A stretch of 12,653 bases of DNA. Source: Actinomycetes bacterium (GTDB taxonomy: Bacteria > Actinomycetota > Acidimicrobiia > Acidimicrobiales > Palsa-688). The stretch covers positions 1 to 12,653 of the forward strand of contig JAJZYO010000023.1 of the NCBI GenBank assembly GCA_021798075.1. The letters run 5' to 3'. The translations under genes and the position numbers were made by a program. Positions 12,521 through 12,653 of this stretch are shown here, piece by piece (position 1 is the first letter of the stretch; each line of letters starts with the position of its first letter). Below the pieces are notes generated by a model, which saw only the letters and a list, made by a program, of their open reading frames with translations, was not told the DNA's origin and searched no databases.

Positions 12521-12536
12521 CGACCTGGCGACCTGG
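12521..12536 (-). repeat. 8-bp tandem duplication between aconitase and hypF
   Basis: CGACCTGG occurs at 12521-12528 and again at 12529-12536. On the - strand it places CCAGGTCG twice between the aconitase stop and the hypF GTG; the copy nearer hypF supplies the weak AGGT ribosome-binding element. Confidence 0.9.
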
Positions 12537-12539
12537 CGC

Positions 12540-12653
12540 CTACGCGGGCCTTCCCCGCCTCTCCAAGTGGCGCACCACGTAGGGCAGGATCCCGCCGTGG
12601 CGGTAGTACTCGGCCTCGACGGGCGTGTCGATCCGGAGCAGCACCTCGAAGGA
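12540..12653 (-). CDS. acnA: Aconitate hydratase, C-terminal fragment
   Basis: The last 37 codons of a gene entering from the right edge. The translation contains [20 protein letters not shown] and then PYVVRHL, which is the characteristic C-terminus of AcnA-type aconitase/iron regulatory protein homologues (R-I-D-T-x-x-E-x-x-Y-Y-x-x-GGIL-x-Y-V-x-R). Aconitase interconverts citrate and isocitrate in the TCA cycle with a [4Fe-4S] cluster; the cluster cysteines and catalytic core lie outside the window. It ends ERRGRPA-stop, 24 nt before hypF on the same strand. Confidence 0.9.
   Translation of the reverse strand, partial: SFEVLLRIDTPVEAEYYRHGGILPYVVRHLERRGRPA

Overview
The window is very GC-rich, densely packed bacterial DNA with GTG starts, 4-nt stop/start overlaps and few non-coding bases. 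Gene content suggests an actinobacterium (Actinomycetota): a paired HypC-like/HypC maturation set, a mycobacterium-like pairing of a HAD-IB phosphatase with a PlsC acyltransferase, and AcnA-type aconitase. The secreted sedolisin (acid protease family) would fit an acid-tolerant lineage such as Acidimicrobiia, but that placement is inference from gene content only.

Region 1 (1-4152, + strand) is a tightly coupled cluster. It holds the C-terminal end of a HAD-IB phosphatase (1-279), a zinc-dependent medium-chain dehydrogenase (276-1565, ATGA overlap), a LarA/DUF2088 nickel-pincer racemase homologue (1569-3155, same frame as the dehydrogenase with only TGA-GCC between them) and a PlsC-type acyltransferase (3145-4152, 11-nt overlap). 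A LysR regulator follows at 4289-5200. Phosphatase, polyol/alcohol oxidoreductase, 2-hydroxyacid epimerase-like protein and acyltransferase together look like an uncharacterised pathway, possibly making or remodelling an unusual acylated polyol or hydroxyacid lipid. This is the best candidate here for an undescribed system.

Region 2 (5201-7151) is a short AT-richer intergenic stretch followed by a secreted S53 (sedolisin) peptidase. It lacks the usual long propeptide, seems to have lost the calcium-site aspartates, carries Thr/Leu/Gly-rich repeats inserted near the end of the catalytic fold, and ends in a collagen-like, His-containing GPPGHGQ repeat tail.

Region 3 (7155-12515) is a [NiFe]-hydrogenase maturation locus: a HypC-like paralogue, hypC, hypD and hypE on + and hypF convergent on -. 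Together these build and deliver the Fe(CN)2CO moiety. HypF makes the carbamoyl thiocarboxylate on the HypE C-terminal Cys, HypE dehydrates it to thiocyanate, and the HypC-HypD complex assembles and delivers the iron group. hypA, hypB, the structural subunits and the endopeptidase are not in the window.

Region 4 (12540-12653) is the 3' end of an aconitate hydratase gene on the - strand, directly upstream of hypF.

A non-coding pattern stands out. The stop codons of hypE, hypF and the hypC-like gene each lie inside short tandem duplications (13-15 bp period, 2-4 copies) that repeat the last codons plus the stop into the 3' flank. A further 8-bp tandem duplication lies just past the aconitase stop.
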